A stretch of DNA of 64,000 nt from Torymus aiolomorphi (GCA_036365515.1 CM070873.1:173150104-173214103); one strand, 5' to 3'. Positions 32,680 through 45,360 are shown, counted from the stretch's first letter. Numbers and translations: made by a program. The notes: generated by a model from the sequence alone, not told the origin.

Positions 32680-34335
32680 TTATCAATTTGTATAAAAATA
32701 GATCTAATAACAATAAAATCGATCTTACTGATGAATCTGATTCGGATGAAGTGATTATAGATACATTTAACAATTTCTCAATTAATAAAAGAAAGCATTG
32801 CCATGATAGTAATAGTACGAATTGTGAAACTAAAAGTAGTGTAACTCACTTAGAAAAAAAAAATATACTGATAATTTTGAGGAAAAAAGATAGTAAATTA
32901 TCTAAAAGTAAACTTTATTACTTAAAAAATAAACAAAAAATTTTAGAAATAGAAAATAAAAGAAAAAACAAAATATTAAAGAATAAAGTTAAGAAAAATA
33001 TAAAAGAAGTAAATGCAGCAAAAAGTCGATTATATTATAAAAAGAACCCAACATAAAATTTTAGAGTACAAGAAATCCAAAAAAATAAATAATGCAATAT
33101 TCAAACAGGCTTTTATAGCAAATACTTTCAATGAACACTTAATACAGGAGAATAATGTTCGTAACTTACAATTAGATCTTACATGTAAGTTTCGCAATGC
33201 GAAATAATATCCTTTTGAACTATCACGAGACAAAAACTTTTCCACCTGTTGTCATAAAGGAAAAGTAAGTTTACAAGAAGATCGTACATATTCACGAGAA
33301 ATTGCAGAATTAGCAATCGGAAACACTTTTGTAAGTAAAAATTTTAAACAAAGTATTAGATATTATAACAATGCCTTAGCCTTTGCCAGTTTTGGAGCTA
33401 CTTTCGTGAAATTACCTGGTAAAGGTCCTTCTGTCGTACGGATATGTGGACAAGTTTACCATAGTACATATGCACGGCATCCCAATAAAGAAGATATACA
33501 TTCTTGACAATGAAGATGCAAGTAAAAATCGATATATTGATAACTTTAAATGTTCAATGCCAATAATAACACAATTAGATATTATAATAAGAAGATTGAA
33601 TCCATACGCAGAGGCCTACAAGATGATGCATGAAGTAGAAAACCAAGAAAAGGCATGTTCGATTAAAAACGGGGCTCAACCGGCACTAGTAAAAATGTTA
33701 ATTATAAGAAATCCAAAAAACAAACATAGATATAATCAAGCTACGTGTAATGAAGTAGCTGTTGTTTCTGTTGGAGAAAATGGCGAACCTCCAATCGAAA
33801 GAGATATCTGTATACATTCTAAGTCTGATGGGCCTATAAATATACCTTGCATAAGTTAACACGTTGATCCTATGACGTATCTGCTAATGTACCCTGCAGG
33901 TGGTTTTCGATGAATGCCTAATATGATATGTCGTAATGGTAAAAATAACATTACATCTCTACAATTTTATTCGTACAAATTAAGCAGTAGAGATGGTTTT
34001 AATCCATTTTTGAATTTAGGAAAATTAACTCAACAATATATCGTTGATGCATGGATAAAAGTAGAAAGTTCTAGATTATATTATTTAAAAAGACAACTGA
34101 ATTATACAAAGGCTTAATGGATCACCTCGAAAAGAAACTTAGAGAAATTAAAAATGTAGACAAAATTGGAAAACTGTTAATATTGCCATCAAGTTTTTCA
34201 GGAAGTCCACGGGCATTACATCAAAATTTTCTCGATGTTATGGTTCTAGTTCAGAAATATGGAAAACCAGATTTGTTTATCACGATGACTTGTAATGCGC
34301 TTTGGGAATAATTCGTTAATAATATTGGCGTAAAT
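32680..34335 (+). pseudogene. Helitron Rep/helicase N-terminal region
   Basis: It starts with an acidic then very Lys-rich region (SKLYYLKNKQKILEIENKRK). Next come AFASFGATFVKLPGKGP and RICGQVYHSTYARHPN (~33380-33490), then a frame with YILDNEDASKNRY and RRLNPYAEAYKMM and a frame with YSYKLSSRDGFNPFL and KLTQQYIVDAWIKVESSRL. The last frame has GKLLILPSSFSGSPR, YGKPDLFITMTCNALW. These are the Helitron-like N domain motifs in the right order. Several frameshifts and stops are present and the Rep HUH motif has not been reached. The copy ends where the tail of LINE C starts, probably by insertion. Confidence 0.88.
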
Positions 34336-35935
34336 TATTATTATTATTTATTACCAGAATAATTGTCGTTACATCAAATATACAGATATATATCTGACCA
34401 ACTGACATCCTACAGAGACGCATAATAGTGTCTGTATGTAGGTCTGGTCGTATAGCTTACTTACTAACTAACTTATATATAAAAAAATTGACTAAGTACT
34501 ATAATTTTGAGGTTCAATGTATAAAATATAGTATGTTGACAATATAAGTTTAGTTTTGGTATGGCACATTAATTAACAATTAACAAAAGTGTTCTTTGTA
34601 ACACGTAATAAAATATTTATATAAACTTAATACCCGATATGTGTGTGTATACATATTAATTAGATTTTTCTTAAATGTTATTGGTAATCTACTCTTTTAA
34701 TTTATTTTTTCTGTAATATGTATCATTCAATATTTTTAGATCATTTTGTAGATTATTGTATGTAGTGATAGCTTTTAAATAGCTATCTTTACTACTTATT
34801 GTTTTATGTCTTAAAGGTATTTGAATATTCTTATTTCTTGTTATACTTGTTGTGTTTAAGTATTTATTTCTTACTGTACTATAGTGATATATTAAGGCTT
34901 CACATGCAAAAAGTTGTTCAATACTTAAAGGGTTATTGTGTGTTATAAATGTGTTTTTGTTTATTATTTTCAATAGTCTGATTTCTTTTGATTAAGTGTA
35001 ATGCATTTGCATATGCACGTCCCCAGGCTATTATCCATAGCATATTATACTATGAAAGAAAGCATAATATATCTTTTTTAGAGTTTCTATTGTCATAGAC
35101 TTGGATATTTTTTGAATATGAAAATCAGATATTTTGTTTTATTTGCTATGTATTCTGTGTGTTTGTCCCACTATTTTGGTCAATTATGATACCCAAGTTT
35201 TTATAGTATTCAACTCTATTTAAAGTTTTTCAATAAATTTGTATATTTAGATTATTAGGGATGCTGTTACTGTAACTTCCGTATATCATGTAAACTGTTT
35301 TGTTTATGTTCATGGAGAGTTTGTTTTGACCGAGCCATGTAGATATTTTATCTAAATTATTATTTATCTTTAATTTGGTATCGCCCCAACTCATCCCAGT
35401 TGCTATAATAGCTGTGTCATCCGCATATGACATTATGCTATTGTCAGGCATGTTTTGTAGGAGATCATTCACGTATAGTATAAATAATAATGGTCCCAAA
35501 ATAGTTCCCTGCGGGACACTAGTGGTAACAGTAATGGTTAAGTTTAACTCTATGCTGTCTATTATTTAAGTAGTTTGTCATAAGTTTATGAACATTGTCT
35601 CTTATCCCATAATTATAAAGTTTGTTGAGGAGTATATTATGATTAACAGTATCAAAAGCTTTCGCAAGATCTAAGAAGGCGATTGTATATTGTATATCAT
35701 ATTAGTTAAGTAATTCAAAGCATCTTTTGCACTTTTATTTGTGACAAATCCGAATTGATTATCAGACATAATTTTGCATTCATTGATAACATTAAGGATT
35801 CGATTGTATATTATTTTTTTAAATATCTTAGCTATATTAGATATAAGTGATATTGGTCTATAGTTAGATGCATGATTTTTACTATTCGTCTTGTGTATTC
35901 CAAATGAAATTTTATTAAACTGTGATATTATTACA
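34336..35935 (-). pseudogene. LINE fragment C: reverse transcriptase, 5' truncated
   Basis: Minus strand: SNYRPISLISNIAKIF and IMSDNQFGFVTNKSAKDAL (36015-35671), followed by LAKAFDTVNH-like sequence with stops. Then GPLLFILYVNDLLQNM, MSYADDTAIIATG and TWLGQNKLSMNINKT (35499-35230). The C-terminal part is 34973-34689 (FACEALIYHYSTVRN). The 3' tail is a (TAA)n run at ~34335-34355 abutting the Helitron fragment. The RT picks up roughly where fragment A stops and the composition is alike, so A and C may be pieces of one family. Inactive. Confidence 0.78.
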
Positions 35936-36045
35936 GAAATTTTTGTCCAAAAATTGTCAAAAATTGTGCAAAAATTGTCCAAAAATTGTCCAAAAGTTAT
36001 CCAAAAATTGTCCAAAAATTGTCCAAAACTTGTTCAAAAATTGAT
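35936..36045 (+). repeat. ~11-bp minisatellite (CCAAAAATTGT)
   Basis: About nine copies of CAAAAATTGTC-type units lie at the 5' edge of LINE fragment C. Confidence 0.85.
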
Positions 36046-36999
36046 GAAAATTGAGAAGGTGGATTAGGAAAAAAAAAGCGAGGAAACATCATCTTAATAT
36101 AATAGAGGATTTTAGAGATCAAGTTTTAATTCTTGAATTACGAAATCTTAAGCATACATTATATTTATTTCCATAGTGTAATTTAATTCTGATTTTAATT
36201 ATTTCCGTGCCATGTGTATGTGAAAGATTGTATTATTGGAATACGTATTTTTAATATGATGTGTGAGCCTTTATTGAATGAATAATAATAATTTATTTAA
36301 TGCAGACTTGAATCTCATTATCTAGTTACACAATCGTATAATACGATTATTCATTTGTTGGCAAGTTACATAATATAGGCAAAAATCTAGGGTATACAAT
36401 ATTACTTTTACATATAGATTTTCAATGTTATAATGGTTAAATGACGTTTTTAGCAATAAATTTTCATTTTACATTTTTAACGAAATTATGTCTTCGGTAA
36501 AACAAACTATATATATTTTATCATATGCGAAATAAAGGCTATAATTATTATTATTATGCAACTTTACTTTATAAAGTTTTTAAATCTCTACATAAATTTT
36601 GTAGGGCGATAACTTATTTTTCCATACTTTCTTTACGAATATGTTTTTTTTTTTGTTTTCTAATTCCATATCCTGTCAAAACTTGAACTAATTAGTTCTT
36701 CCAGAAATATAACAATTTTTGCTTTTTAATATAATATAAAAATACAGCTAGTAATAAGTGAAAGTATGTCTTTATTACAAAGAAAATATGGTTAGAAAAA
36801 TTAATAAAGATAGGAAAGAAAAATCGTATCTGCAATTTCTAAACAATAATTATTTAACAACGCACTCGAAAACTTTTAAACAATGGTTAAAAATTACAAC
36901 TCCACTTTACACTCCCACATACAACGAAAATTTCAATACCTATCCAAATAAAAAATTGAGATGCTAATTTCATGTTTCTGCAGAGCTCGCTGTAAATTA
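36046..36999. other. AT-rich, no gene
   Basis: Only short ORFs (e.g. 36758-36967, Lys/Asn/Tyr-rich) without motifs. Confidence 0.45.
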
Positions 37000-38590
37000 A
37001 CCTTAATAAAAAACAAAAGTCAGTAGACAACACGCGCACGTATCGAGTGTCATTTTCATTTTCTAGTAACATGTAAATAAAACCTTTCCCGAAAAATTAC
37101 GATTTGAAAAGAGGGCTAAAACAGTTTTAACAGTTTTAACCTCAGATATCTCTGAAATTTATAAACTAATTCTTTTAGCCTAAGAACTCATGTAATAAAT
37201 AATATACAAACTCTACATCTCCATCAAATCTACATCACGATCAAATTTCAAAGTACAATAATTAAATTTTACTCCAGTAATTGTGCGACACAGAAAGTCA
37301 TTTCCAGAAATACCAACATTTTAAATATCACATATCTCAAAAACTAATCATATAATTTGGATGTAATTTTACATAGGTGAAATACCTTTTTAATTTTAAA
37401 TAGGTGCAATAGGGCAATCTATATCATATAAAAAATAGTCTATAAATTTCAAACTGATAGATGAAGTCGTCATTGAGAAATTAAAATTTTGAAAAAAAAT
37501 GTAAAACATTTTTAATCTTAAGTATGCAAAAATGATGAGACAATTCTTTTACCTAAAAGACTTACACAATAAATATATAAACTCTGCATCTCCACAAAAT
37601 TGCAACATGCTTAAACCAATTCTTTAGTTATCATACGACAATGAAAATGACTTTGTAAAATACGAAAATTTTAAATATTAAATATCTCAAAAAGTAATGA
37701 AGCGATTTTTATGGAAATTCGCACACATATTATATACACCACACACAAAATTGTCTATAAATTTGGAGCTGATTCATCGAGCCGTTCTCGAAAAATTACG
37801 ATTAAAAAAAAGGTTAAAAAAATTTTAACCTCACATATCTCTGAAATTTATTGGCCAATCCTTTAGCCCAAAGAATTCAGCCGAGACCTATCCAAAATCT
37901 ACCTCTACAAGAAATTTTACTACCGTAATAGTGTTTCATAAAAAACGTATTTTTTCATTTTTCAATTTTTTTCTCAAAAACTAGTCGACAGAGTGGATTC
38001 AAATTTTTACAGATTATAGCTATTTATATTCTGCATTATTATGATTTCTTTCAAAAAAATTAACGATCTAGTTTGGAAGTTATAAGTTATTAAAAAAAAA
38101 CACTATTTTTAATAACAAAAGAACCGGAATAGCTAATGTAATTTTTTTTTTTAATATAGATTTTTTATGGTCTTTTGAATGCTGTCTTATTCAAATATCT
38201 CAATGTTATCATTAAGGCCATGTGAAACCATGAATTTCAATATTTTTTAAATCAACATTTAAACGTTTATTTGGAAAACACGACCGTCAAGCGCTCCGTA
38301 TATGTTAATACTATACTCAGATTTTTTTTTGGACGATTCTATTGGTATTTTCATGAGATATCCATGTTTGGAAATTATGTCGGTATTTCACATCACCTTA
38401 ACGCCAAAATAAAGTTTGCGAAAATCGAAAATTCGAAATAAAACAAAAACGCATTGGCGAATCATAAAGAGGACTTCCTTTCCCTATTCACACAAAAAGA
38501 AAACACAAAAATGAGACCTGTCCGGTTAAAATCGATCGAATAGATCCTGAGATAAAACGGTATACGCACGCAGGCACGCACACACACAGA
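37000..38590 (+). repeat. Dispersed non-coding repeat, copy B
   Basis: Matches 22290-23570 from 'aaaacaaaagtcagtagacaacacgcgc' to 'gagacctgtccggttaaaatcgatcg', with extra sequence inserted. No ORF. It ends at a CA/TG microsatellite, like copy A. Confidence 0.75.
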
Positions 38591-38631
38591 GTTGAGTGAC
38601 AGAGTTGTGGGAGTATAGTGTGTGTGTGTAT

Positions 38632-38663
<32 letters not shown>

Positions 38664-38762
38664 GGTGTATGAGAGTGTGAGTGTGTGTGGGTGTGCGTGC
38701 CTGCGTGCGTGCGTGCGTGCGTGCGTGAGTGCGTGCGTGCGTGTGTGTGTGTGTGTGTGTGT
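38591..38762 (+). repeat. (TG)n / TGCG microsatellite
   Basis: TG repeats with a GCGT-rich centre. The Cys/Val ORFs across it are artefacts. Confidence 0.95.
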
Positions 38763-39218
38763 AGCGCGGACCTGGGTACTGTGGCCGGGGTAGAGCGCGA
38801 CGCACAGTTGTTGTTTTTCCAAAAAGCGCGTCCAAAATATTAAGATTTTTTTTAATTTAAATAATACTATGTATACTATAATTTTTGAGGTCAGTAATTA
38901 CAAATCTGAAGTTCAAATTTCTAAAAAAAATCACTTGTAGTAAAAATATAGCAAAAATCACTAATCTGTTCGTTTTTTTTTTTTGCGACTTATATTTATT
39001 TTAGTTTATTAATAAAGATATATTAAATTTTTTTTATTACTTGTATGTTTCGTCGTACATGCCATATATAAACAAATACTATATTATTTAACAAGTATAG
39101 AAGTGAAGTTTAACAGAAAATATCGTACATTGATAGTAAATAAAAAATTTCTAATTAATCAACTATTATAAAATTTGAAATAAATTCTTCATTTGCCGTA
39201 TTTTTATTACTATTATAC
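38763..39218. other. AT-rich, no gene
   Basis: Nothing recognisable beyond homopolymer runs. Confidence 0.45.
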
Positions 39219-39972
39219 ATTGTGACGTGGTATCTTCCTCGTCACCGAAAATCGCGTGAGAATAGTACACACACGTGTCCTCCCCGCTCCGAAAAACGTA
39301 TTCTCCTCCGCCCCGCTGCCCGTACCAACCAGCTAAGCTGCGGCCAGCACCAGCCGATACGCGGGCTCGATTCTCGAGGAGAGTACAACCGTCACGGCCC
39401 GCTGTTTCCGCTGCCGCTTACAGTGAGCTAGCGCAGGGTTGCCAATGCCGCTGCCACCCGGACTCGTTGCGAGCTTCGATCGCTTGCCGGCCGGGGACAA
39501 CCAGTACTTGCTCCGCCGCTTGTGCTCGAGCAGCATAGCGATTCACGTGTTCGAGTGTGCCGAGAGTGCCGTTTAGTTGTGCGTGCGTGATCCAGAGCTG
39601 CCTCCTTGCTGCAACCCGCCGACTCCTTGTCGTCGTTGCTGTATCCCGAAGTCAGCGCCGTAGACGAATAGCGAGAGGATGATCGAGCTGGCGGAGAGAG
39701 AACTAGAGAGAACGCCGTGTCGACAACTCTTCTGGCCGCAGCAATAGTCAGTCTCTCGTTGTATCCTTCCTTCAGCCTATTTTCCCGCGTGTGTGCGCTC
39801 GCGCGGCAAAGTAATTATCGAACCCCCTATTAATTAAGTATAGCTAAAGTTACAAATCTGATCCCCCGTTGTGAGTAGATTTCTGTAAATTAGATACTCC
39901 GAGAAGTGAAGGTTCCATTAGCAGGAGTCGTGAAAAGCGGAAGAACAAACAGGCGTGTAGTGTACACTTACT

Positions 39973-40046
<74 letters not shown>

Positions 40047-40195
40047 GGGAGAGAGAGAGGAAGAGGAAGAGAGAGGGGGTGGGAGAGGGAGAGAGAGAGA
40101 GAGTGAGAGAGAGTGAGAGAGAGCGAGAGAGAGAGGCCCCCGCGTTTCTTTACTGATGTGCGAGTACGCGTCGGGAGTCACGAAACGAACGACAA
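39219..40195 (+). other. GC-rich block with (GA)n run, possible solo LTR or promoter region
   Basis: Compositionally unlike its surroundings: CpG-rich from 39219 (starting TGTGACGTGGTAT) to ~39800, then 'ttaattaagtatagctaaagttac', then ~160 bases of GA repeat (39976-40134). No ORF has motifs. A start in TG and mixed composition would suit an LTR, but I find no second copy and no clear ending, so the identity is open. Confidence 0.3.
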
Positions 40196-41016
40196 TATAA
40201 AGTCAAGAAATTTACTATAGCTCCATTTACTCACATTCTGATTTATGGTAACACATTAGAATGCTAAATTTATTTTCAAAACCACCAAAGTTTACGAACG
40301 TAGTCTAAACTCTCTTTTTACTTTTCAAGTAATATCTAAACGTTCCGAGACTGGACAACGAAAACATATATATTATTTAGTATTGTCAAATACATATGAA
40401 AATATAACTCGTAATATAAAAAAAAAATGACTTATGTTTAATTTTTCAATATTTTTTTGTCTAGGATCGACAACCATCATCGCCGCTTTTAGTATATAGG
40501 CAAAACAACCTATTTTTACTGGTTATAAAATTTCTTAGTACTGAATCAAATATTCATGATGTCATTTTTCATTTAAAAGGGGATAGCACATTATGTTTAT
40601 TAGCCAACTTAATTGAATTAGCCAATTTTGAAAATACCTCATTTTCAAAAGAACTGTATTATCCCGACGTAACGGTTTGTAATAGTCTCTTTAAATATAA
40701 TATTTTCTCTGGATCTATTAACTAAGAATTTAAAAGATATATCATTTTTTGCAGTTTGTTATAACCGAACTACTCCAATATTGTAGACAAAACGTTGCTG
40801 TAAAACAAAGTAATACAACATTTTGGCATCCTATTCTTGGCTGGCATGAGAAATCTGAAGATTTTGTTATACAAGACGTTATTCCCATTATAAAGATTCA
40901 GTTATCTTGGCTTTGGACTGGAAATATTGTAACTGAACTAATTTGTAAGTCTATCTTTTTTAATATTATTATATGCGGTTGAGCAACCTGATGAGTCAAA
41001 AACTTTCTTTATTTAA
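40196..41016. other. AT-rich, no convincing gene
   Basis: A 77-aa ORF (40749-40982; NTTFWHPILGWHEKSEDF) and some upstream open stretches resemble coding sequence (PIIKIQLSWLWTGNIVTEL), but no family can be named. Confidence 0.3.
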
Positions 41017-41391
41017 GGGGAGGCCGAAGTCCCGTCAGTTAGTTTTTCAAAGTTTTCTCTTCGAATGATTAACCGATTGGACTGAAATTCTGGGAGAATA
41101 CTTAAAATTTAAGTAAAAAGCGCGCTCAAGTCTTCAAATTAAAAAAAATTATGATCTTTCATTTTTGTAATTTATAGGTTATGTTACCCGCGCAAGTTTT
41201 TCAAGGTTTTTTCGGCAATTAATTGATTGTTTGAGTTGCGATTTTGAGAAATAACTAAACATTAATATCTAAAGTGGGCTCAAGTCTCCAAAATCCAAAA
41301 AGATAAGAAATTTTTAATTTATATAATAAAAATGCGTTTTACTGAATACAGCGACACCCTTCATTTAAAATATATGGACTCCGGCATCCCC
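41017..41391. mobile_element. Possible degenerate TTAA-type short element
   Basis: TTAA (41013-41016) is followed by GGGGAGGCCGAAGTCC, and 41376-41391 reads GGACTCCGGCATCCCC, an imperfect inverted repeat of it. Two internal ~130-base sub-repeats share 'gcgctcaagtct' and 'gggctcaagtct'. No second TTAA is found at the right edge, so the call is weak. Confidence 0.35.
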
Positions 41392-41489
41392 TACGGGGGT
41401 ATTACAGTTAAATTTTTTTTTTGTATTCACCTATAAAATATAAATTTTGATCAGTAATGATAATATATATATATAACTATGGGAATTGG

Positions 41490-42310
41490 TATATTTGAAG
41501 AGCTATCAACGTATAGATCGATACTTTTGAAGAGATGTCGGCATTTTGAAGAGACCCCTCAAATTTCTCAAAACAAGAATCGCGACTTTTGAGGAGAAAT
41601 CTATACCCCCTTTTCCTAGAGTCGGTACCCTGAGGGTCATTATTTCTTTAGTCACATTGTCCGAACTCTGAGCGAAAGGTTCACATCTCCTCAAAAGTAC
41701 CAATTTACAAACACACACACATTTATGTCTTTTATCGGTTTTGGAGAGTTTTTCGAGATATATACCGGTTTTGAAGAGTTTCTCTGGTTTTGAAGAGCCT
41801 CTCTACACTGGAAAAGGTATATATGACCGATTTTGGAAAGTTTTCGGCCATTTTCTAGAGTCTATAACCCCAGGGCACGGACGTATACACAGGTCCGGAA
41901 ACTCAGCGATATTTTTGGTGGTGGGGGAAGTAACCTTAGCGAAGTCAATTTTAGTGTGCGCGACGACCACTCGAAGCGTTGGCAACTAGACGACCACTGC
42001 AGCGTGCGCGCTTATTTTACCATCTCTCCCAACTCCTAATTCAAATAGTTACGCAGTACGCACGCGGTAAGATATAAAGTGCGCGTGCGCGTCACTCAGT
42101 GGTCGCTAGCCTAGCAGCGCTGGTGGCTTGGCGGAGAACTATAAAATCGTGCTTCACTAAGCGTACACGCTCCGCGCGCTGAGTTTCCGGACCTGTGTAT
42201 ATGACCGTGCCCCAGGGTCCATATTTCTTTAGTCACGTTAACATAGGCAACTCTGAGAAAAAGAACTATACCTCTTCAAAACCGGTTCGCCCACATACTT
42301 ATATATATAT
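41490..42310 (+). repeat. Degenerate repeat units (TTTTGAAGAG / CTTTAGTCAC)
   Basis: Repeated phrases 'gagtc.ata.ccc.agggtc' and 'atttctttagtcac' occur at ~41610 and ~42216 and, inverted, at ~42390. 'ttttgaagag' occurs repeatedly between 41490 and 41810. No ORF. The repeats provide an empty-site comparison for the next element. Confidence 0.6.
41876..42209. mobile_element. 334-bp hAT-type MITE with 8-bp TSD CCCCAGGG
   Basis: The ends are inverted repeats of ~36 bases (left CACGGACGTATACACAGG..., right its complement with two or three mismatches, including CAGGTCCGGAAACTCAGCG). CCCCAGGG occurs directly on both sides (41868-41875 and 42210-42217). An 8-bp duplication and CA...TG termini fit the hAT superfamily. 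The interior is CpG-rich with no ORF, so it is a non-autonomous element. Confidence 0.82.
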
Positions 42311-42500
42311 ATATATATAATTATCCCCCCATCCGTTTATGGAGCCCATCCCTGTATATTAGTACCTACAGCCCAGAGATCCCTATGGCAAGTGACTAAA
42401 GAAATAATGGGCCCTGAGGTTATAGACTCTAGATCGGGCTCCATAAACGCCCGAGAAAAACATTTTATGGGATCCGGGCTTCATAAATCTGTTAAAATAA

Positions 42501-42501
<1 letters not shown>

Positions 42502-42563
<62 letters not shown>
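42502..42563 (+). repeat. (AT)n microsatellite
   Basis: About 60 bases of pure AT. Confidence 0.95.
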
Positions 42564-42567
<4 letters not shown>

Positions 42568-42734
42568 TTATGTTAGTTTCCAGGACATTCCAGATGTTTA
42601 ACGTTGGTTTCGGAGACATTTGTTAGTTTTGCGGACAGTCCCTGAATCTACATATGTTTAACGTCAGTTTTGCGGACATCGGTCTATATATATATATATC
42701 TCCCTATATTATATAGGCGTTACTGCTATATCTG

Positions 42735-42960
42735 AACGCAGTCCCTCCACCGTCCCCTCCACCGCCCTCCACCGTCCCCTCCACCGTTCCCTCCACTTAT
42801 CTATTTGCTGCCCCTCTACCGTTTCCGCCACTTTTTAACGTTAAATTCGTTCAAAAATCACGTTATTTTTTAATCTCAGTTAGACCACCCTCTCCTCTAC
42901 CGCCCTCCACCTACCGTCCCCTCCACCATCCCCTCCACCGTCCCCTCCACCTCTGGACTA
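42735..42960 (+). repeat. CCCTCCACCGT minisatellite in two blocks
   Basis: Units of CCCTCCACCGTCC and shortened forms at ~42740-42830 and ~42885-42955, separated by unique sequence. Confidence 0.8.
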
Positions 42961-43744
42961 CTACCGGACCATTGTTTTTTATGATAATCGAAAAACCATC
43001 GAAGAGAAAACTGTCACTAAATCTTTGAATTCGAACATTTAAAAAAACTCAAAAATATACTAATTATTATTAGAAGTAACATAGACAATTATGTTTTCAA
43101 CTATTACCACATTTCGCACATTTGGAACAGCTTTCCACACCACCACTGAGATACTGTTATAGGCGCGTTGAATTTTTGATTTTATTGAGCTTAGGTTTTA
43201 TATATAAGAAATAATAATTATATTTATGATTTTGGGACATGCCGAAACATATAGAATTACACAATAATTTTTATATAATGAGCCTAAACACAACCATGGA
43301 ATTCATCGCCAGTAGCCCTAAAAACCATGGAAGTCATCTCTCCGTAATCCTCCTTGACTCCAACCTAGCCCTGCCTTCCTCCACCATGTAAGATGTGAAT
43401 TAATTTTCATTACTTATTATTGTAATTTCTTTAAAATAAAAATTGTGCAAAGTTTAACATATAATGAAAATTAATTCACATCTTTATTACACTTAATAAA
43501 CAAATATTTCACATTAATATATTAAATAATTATGAAATATTTATTTATTAAATGTACAACAATATTCAGATTATTTATGATACTAAACTTATGAGAAGAT
43601 ACAACATGTCTTATATTTTCACAAAGGGTAATATTTTAATTAAAATGATTATTGTTATAAATTCCTTGAGCTTAGGAGAAATTGAGATCATATACAAATA
43701 CGACATGATTTTTCACTCATCAAATCTTATAGTGTAAATTATAG
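42961..43744. other. AT-rich with two short palindromes, no gene
   Basis: AGATGTGAATTAATTTTCAT at ~43390 pairs with its complement at ~43466-43484. CTTAATAAACAAATATTTCAC at ~43494 pairs imperfectly with ~43533-43553. Both could be ends of very short foldback elements. A 61-aa ORF (43552-43737) is unremarkable. Confidence 0.45.
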
Positions 43745-45360
43745 ATTAATTTTCAAAAATTTCTTTCCATACAATGTTATCTATTATTAAAGAATTTTCT
43801 GAACAATTTTCAATAAATATATTGTCAGGATTTTTACATCGGGATACAGCAACATATAACTGACCATGTGAAAATAGTGGTCGTCTAATAAAAATTCCAA
43901 TAGAATCAAAACTCTATCCTTGAGATTTATTTATTGTCATGGCAAAAGCTAATACAATTGGAAATTGTTTACGGTAAAGAATAAAAGGAAATGAACATGA
44001 ATCTGCAGTATTTAACGTTATTCGTGGAATAAAAACCTATTCCCCAATTCTTTCCCTGTAATTATTTCTGCCTTAACATTATGAGCATATAATCCAGTTA
44101 TTCTTAGACGTGTACCATTACACATTCCTTGTACAATACTTATATTTCTAATTAACATAACAATAGCATTTACTTTCAATTTTAATTCATGAGGTGGAAG
44201 ACCTCTAATATTGTTAAGGACGTTCTCCGAGTCGAAACAGCAATCTTAGTTTTTATATTTTTAAATAATGTTTTATTAATTTGATAATCCAAGAGTAAGT
44301 ACATGTAACAAATATATACTTGAAAGAACATAAGACAATTTTTTTTAGACAAATTCAGGCAATAGTCACTATGCTATTGTTACAATTAAAGACAGAAACT
44401 TCAATAAGTTCTTTAAATTTTTTTATCTTTTGTCCGATCTTAACGAAATAAAGCTTATTCTGTTCGTTAAGAAATTTCAGGGGGAGTATCGATGGGAAAA
44501 TTTATGATACGAGTTACCAGTACGGTGCAATATCAATTTGTTTAAGAAAGTTTTGATGAAAACTTGACTTGCTTTTCTTAAATAAATTGATATTGCGCCT
44601 TACTGGTAATTCGTATCATAAATTTTCCCATCGATACTCTCCCTGAAAATTCTTAACGAACAAAATAAGCTCTATTTCGTTAAGATCGGATAAAAAATAA
44701 AAAAATGTAAAGAACTTATTGAAGTTTTTGTCTTTAATTGTAACAATACCATAGTGACTATTGCCTTAATTTGTCTAAAAAAAATTGTCTTATGTTCTTT
44801 CAAGTATATATTTGTTACATGTACTTACTCTTTGATTATCAAATTAATAAAACATTATATAAAAATATAAAAACTAAAATTGCTGTTTCGACCCGGAGAA
44901 CGTCCTTAAGCATTTCAATGGGATAATTTAAATGAATATTTTCGTCTGTTTGATCAACTCCTTTATGAGTTGCGTAATCTAAACTATAATACGTATGTAC
45001 TTTTTTATTCCATAATTCTAAAACTTTATTATTAATAATTTTAGTATCTTTATTATGAGCGGTTAAGATTACACGATCTATTGAAGTTTTAATATTAATG
45101 TTACTATAAATTTCTTTACAAATATTATTCGTTTTCAATTTATTTGGAATAATAAATGGATTAATTTTTCCTTCACCCAATTCTAACAATAGTGAAGCAA
45201 ATTCTTTATTTTCCGAACGAATATTTTGATTTAATTTTAAAACTTTAAAAAGAGACCATAACGCAGAAAATTTAATTGTTTCTTCAATTATACTATTTTT
45301 GTGACCACATTTCATAACTGGAAGAACTTGCCGAAAATCACCTCCTAATACGATCAATTT
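43745..45360 (-). pseudogene. Helitron Pif1-like helicase C-terminus, split by a TTAA element
   Basis: Minus strand: VLGGDFRQVLPVMKCG (Pif1 motif II/III region), then KFSALWSLFKVLKLNQNIRS, RVILTAHNKDTKIIN, YSLDYATHKGVDQT and LNYPIEML. Insertion of the 44218-44905 element interrupts here. Beyond it the same frame resumes with RGLPPHELKLKVNAIVML and VQGMCNGTRLRITG, then [10 protein letters not shown] with a stop directly after it, and HGQLYVAVSR. The motif order is that of the Helitron helicase. Apart from the insertion it carries a nonsense codon after KSQG and a frameshift near 44030. The upstream helicase part (Walker A) is absent. Confidence 0.88.
44218..44905. mobile_element. 688-bp foldback (piggyBac-type TTAA) MITE
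   Basis: The whole element is one near-perfect palindrome centred near 44563. Termini are GGACGTTCTCC / GGAGAACGTCC, with TTAA duplicated at 44214-44217 and 44906-44909. Removing it with one TTAA rejoins the helicase frame (ML followed by NNI). No ORF is present, so it is non-autonomous. Confidence 0.88.

Noticed and set aside
36758..36967. 69-aa Lys/Asn-rich ORF as a gene
   Set aside because: No motif, AT-rich context, expected by chance.
38488..38835. His/Thr-repeat ORFs
   Set aside because: Translations of the TG/GCGT microsatellite.
39918..40181. Leu/Ser-repeat minus ORF
   Set aside because: Translation of the (GA)n run.
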